Shown: piece after piece, positions 61,357 to 64,000 of the stretch
Numbering within the stretch: position 1 is the first letter of the stretch
How the letters are laid out: the number at the start of each line of letters is the position of its first letter
Source: Fibrobacterota bacterium
GTDB taxonomy: Bacteria; Fibrobacterota; Fibrobacteria; UBA5070
Assembly (NCBI GenBank): GCA_016715065.1
Contig: JADKBN010000010.1
Span: 124,001 to 188,000, forward strand
Direction of reading: 5' to 3'
Length of the DNA: 64,000 nt
The notes under the pieces: generated by a model
Seen by the model: only the letters and a program-made list of their open reading frames with translations
Told to the model about the DNA's origin: nothing
Databases searched by the model: none
Program-made: the position numbers and the translations under genes

Positions 61357-62670
61357 ATGTCGAACATCAAGAACCCAGGAGCCGGACGCTCAACCGCGAC
61401 TGTCATGGCCGCAATGATTCTCCTTGGGTCGGCCATAGCCTCCCCAGCGACCAACCAGTTCCGCGGCGTGAACTGGGCCGATCAGCGTGACAACTTCCAG
61501 TCCGGCGTCATCTACATCTCCGGATTGTCGTCGACCGACACCTACGCCTCGGCCTCCGTCGTCGCGGACAAGATCGTTGGGCAATTCATGTCCAAATTGG
61601 GATCCAATTCCGTGCGGATGCCCATCAACGAGGCCACGGTCAACACCTACTGGGGAGCCTACACGGGAGCCATCGACATGGCCCTGACCAAGGGGCGCGT
61701 GGTCCTCTGCTACTGGGGCAAGGCATCGGGCGCCAATCCCCCCGACATGACCGCCTGGTGGAACATGTGGAGCACCGTCATGGCCAAGTACGGGAAGAAT
61801 CCGAACTTCTACGTCGAGGTCTTCAACGAACCGAGCGGCTACAACAAGACCGAACTGCTGAGCCTCTACGACCAATGGCTGAAGAAATTCCCCGAGTTCC
61901 CGCGCAAACGCATCATCCTCGACGGCTCGGGGCTGGCCTGGGGCGTGTCCGACGTGGGTTCCGACAAACGCTTCGACAGTTGCTTTTTGGCGGTGCACGA
62001 CTACACGTTCTTCGCCGGCAGCGACATGACGACGGAAACGAAGTGGGCCAACCACATCAAGGGGTACGTGGGGGCCTATTCGGACCGAACCATCGCCACG
62101 GAGTGGGGAGGCCCCATGAGCACGGGATCGAAGAACGGGGTCACCTACCAGCCCATGGATTACAGCAAACCGGCGACCAACTTCTTCGAAGCCTACATCC
62201 GCGGGATCAGCCAACAGTTGCGCGATTGGAAGATGGGCAGCTTCTACTGGCCGGGACTCCGGGACGGTGACTGGTACAGCATGACCACCAGGAGCGGAAG
62301 CGGTGCGAACATCGTGTTGACCGTCAGCAACCCATCCGGCTTGGCGCGCATGAAGTATTCCTGGGTGGATACGGCCACGGTGTCGGTCCAGGCATCGGGG
62401 CCAGAAGCAGCCTTGTCGGCCCATCCAAAGCTGACCAGCGAAGGAAGCCAGTTGCGATTGGATTTCGCACCGCGGACCACCGGATCGGGGTCGGTGACAC
62501 TTTTTGGTACCGATGGGAGCCGGGTGAAATCATTCGAATTCCAGGCGACTGCCAGCGAGAACCACTCGCGAGGCTTCGATCTCTCCGGTCTTTCGAACGG
62601 ATTGTACCTGGCGGATCTGGAAATCAATGGTCGTCCAGCGGGCCGTTCGAAGGTTTTACTGAATCGCTAG
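61357..62670 (+). CDS. secreted GH5 endo-glycosidase
   Basis: A 437-residue secreted TIM-barrel glycosidase of GH5, likely an endoglucanase or mannanase. The signal peptide is about 1-28. The acid/base glutamate is in VEVFNEPSG and the nucleophile in IATEWGGPM, with an FYWPGLRDG tryptophan near the active site. The start at ATG 61357 follows GAGGAGG with six bases spacing; an ATG 15 bases earlier overlaps that ribosome site and is less likely. Residues ~340-437 form the tail domain with a clear GLSNGLYLADL motif. Confidence 0.9.
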   Translation: MSNIKNPGAGRSTATVMAAMILLGSAIASPATNQFRGVNWADQRDNFQSGVIYISGLSSTDTYASASVVADKIVGQFMSKLGSNSVRMPINEATVNTYWGAYTGAIDMALTKGRVVLCYWGKASGANPPDMTAWWNMWSTVMAKYGKNPNFYVEVFNEPSGYNKTELLSLYDQWLKKFPEFPRKRIILDGSGLAWGVSDVGSDKRFDSCFLAVHDYTFFAGSDMTTETKWANHIKGYVGAYSDRTIATEWGGPMSTGSKNGVTYQPMDYSKPATNFFEAYIRGISQQLRDWKMGSFYWPGLRDGDWYSMTTRSGSGANIVLTVSNPSGLARMKYSWVDTATVSVQASGPEAALSAHPKLTSEGSQLRLDFAPRTTGSGSVTLFGTDGSRVKSFEFQATASENHSRGFDLSGLSNGLYLADLEINGRPAGRSKVLLNR

Positions 62671-62761
62671 GCCACAGCACCCACACAGTCGCGTCGGCCG
62701 GACCGGCACCCTCGAGATCCCCCCGGCTTCAGGCAGCAAACGATCCACCTCCGAGAGAGGC

Positions 62762-64000
62762 ATGAACATGTCCAGGAACATCGCCCACGCAATTTTTGTC
62801 GCCTCTCTTCCGTTGGCTGCCTCGAGCGCCGCGGCGAAGTCGTTCATCGACTATTTCCTCCCCACGCCCATCACCTGTCCGCTGGTCAGCAACGCGTGGG
62901 GATGCACGGCATCGGGTTCCACGCCTGCCAATTGCACCGCAGGATTGGGAGTGCTCCCGCGGGACACCTGCAACGGAATCGAAAGTCCCAAGAATCCACC
63001 CTCGAACTACTACTGGGATGGGACCATCGTCAAAGCCAATGCCACCTACCATCTGTTCGCCACGCGATGGCCAGGATCCAGCGGGTTCAGCCCCGGCTGG
63101 CTGAGTTCCGACCCCATCCACGCCGTGGGGGGAACGAATCCACTGGGGCCCTACGTCGACAAGGGGTTTGCGTACAGTCAGTCAAGCTTTGGAAGCGATC
63201 CGCACAAGGGCCACAACTTGCAGGTCCTCACCCTCCTGGACGGCACCTACGCCATGGTGGTCAGCGAAGTCGTGCCCTGGACGATCTTCACGTCAACTTC
63301 TGTCGACGGCCCCTGGAAACCCTGCCCGAGTGCTCCCGGTCCCGGTTTGAGCGTTCCTTCCACCGGGTTCGGCGGGAACAACAGCTACGCCTCCAACGTG
63401 AGCATCGTGGTGCGTCCCGATGGAAATTTCCAATCGATCCAGAGGCACGGCCTCATCGCCTTGAGCACCACCGGCGTGTGCGGACCCTACAAGGCCCAAC
63501 AGCCCACCAACAAGTACGCATCGTCCGACGCGGTTCCCGCGGCCAGCAAAGCGAGCATCTTTCCCAATCGGCAGAAGCACCTCGATCCAACCGGTCCATC
63601 GAGGGTCGAAAGCACCTATTCGATCGCGGAAGATCCGTTCATCTGGTACAGCGCCGGCCTCTACCATGTCCTGTACGGCTATCCGGGTGATCGCGTCGGC
63701 TACCATCTGACTTCGGTCGACGGCATCCACGACTGGACCGACCGCGGCGTCGCGTACAATCCGCGCAGTGCCCAAAAGATGTTCAGCTACACCAACGGCA
63801 CCGTCAACCACTGGTTCAAGATGGAGCGATCGAACGTTCTGGTCCAGAACGGGGTCATCACGCATGTGTCCTTCGCCGTGAGCGACGTGAACAAGGACAA
63901 CCAGATTCCGGCGGGCTCCAACCACGGCAGCAAGTTGATCGTGATCCCTTTCGACGGAGTCGCGTTCAACAAGGACTACGGACTGTCGAGCACCGAAGTC
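62762..64000 (+). CDS. secreted five-bladed-propeller glycosidase (GH43/GH117-like), C-terminus outside window
   Basis: The first 413 residues of a secreted protein cut by the right edge. It has a signal peptide (about 1-25), an SxAAAK cleavage region, then strand repeats such as YYWDGTIVKANATYHLFATRW, GTYAMVVSEVVPWTIFTSTSVDGPW and DPFIWYSAGLYHVLYGY, in the order seen in GH43/GH117-type propellers. GAGAGG precedes ATG 62762. Substrate is unknown. It is the last of the PL1/GH141-like/GH5 run and may share a transcript with GH5 (91-bp gap). Confidence 0.75.
   Translation, partial: MNMSRNIAHAIFVASLPLAASSAAAKSFIDYFLPTPITCPLVSNAWGCTASGSTPANCTAGLGVLPRDTCNGIESPKNPPSNYYWDGTIVKANATYHLFATRWPGSSGFSPGWLSSDPIHAVGGTNPLGPYVDKGFAYSQSSFGSDPHKGHNLQVLTLLDGTYAMVVSEVVPWTIFTSTSVDGPWKPCPSAPGPGLSVPSTGFGGNNSYASNVSIVVRPDGNFQSIQRHGLIALSTTGVCGPYKAQQPTNKYASSDAVPAASKASIFPNRQKHLDPTGPSRVESTYSIAEDPFIWYSAGLYHVLYGYPGDRVGYHLTSVDGIHDWTDRGVAYNPRSAQKMFSYTNGTVNHWFKMERSNVLVQNGVITHVSFAVSDVNKDNQIPAGSNHGSKLIVIPFDGVAFNKDYGLSSTEV

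Overview
The window looks like a G+C-rich chromosome segment of a plant-polysaccharide-degrading bacterium of the phylum Fibrobacterota (Fibrobacter relatives). Three things point that way. A lipoprotein at 42007-42753 carries the Fibrobacter succinogenes major paralogous domain. A protein at 54936-55775 matches the TIGR02147 family typical of Fibrobacter. Many secreted enzymes end in a similar C-terminal beta-strand tail of about 60-80 residues that resembles type IX secretion tails. Assignments are from reading the sequence only; no database search was possible.

Layout. 1-3022: a DEAD-box helicase (cut by the window edge) behind metG. 3248-16531: a hemicellulose block with a lipoprotein, a GH43-like enzyme with a ricin-type lectin domain, a GH26 mannanase, a CE4 deacetylase, a beta-helix protein with a TTG start, an expansin-like gene broken by an in-frame amber codon, a GH10 xylanase, and two paralogous regulators with two GntR-type winged helices fused to a LacI-type sensor. 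16593-24647: speA, a quinone-reductase-like flavoprotein, and a TetR/TolC/lipoprotein-HlyD/fused ABC-2 permease operon on the minus strand. 24927-26621: a secreted, probably TIM-barrel, protein with two InlB-type repeats. 26682-26839: an inverted pair of REP-like elements. 26866-36718: housekeeping and metabolic genes (nspC, suhB-like, thioesterase, a folB/folM-like pair behind a structured leader, UbiA-type prenyltransferase, L,D-transpeptidase, tRNA-Val, fatty-acid desaturase, thrS).

36719-42000 is an accessory region. It has a long stretch without a convincing gene, an AT-rich patch with two overlapping double-CXXCG immunity-like genes (SitI6-type), and a near-identical tandem duplication of an AAA-ATPase/PD-(D/E)XK gene. 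The two copies differ in one clustered segment and in one predicted catalytic lysine. 42007-46188 holds the FISUMP lipoprotein, a beta-propeller protein, a small secreted protein and a short endonuclease V homologue. 46720-49022 is an IS66-type element with 22-bp terminal repeats and a perfect 8-bp target duplication. It splits a secreted esterase gene, and its own transposase is frameshifted.

49921-64000 returns to secreted functions: a CE6/SASA esterase, an LRR-kinase with an outer-membrane-like protein and a lipoprotein, an RBBP9-type hydrolase, a TIGR02147/lipoprotein pair, and a run of plant-wall enzymes (PL1 pectate lyase, GH141-like beta-helix, GH5, and a partial GH43/GH117-like propeller). 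Together the enzymes cover xylan, mannan, pectin and beta-glucan, with esterases removing acetyl groups. The two hybrid regulators flank the hemicellulose block and probably control it.
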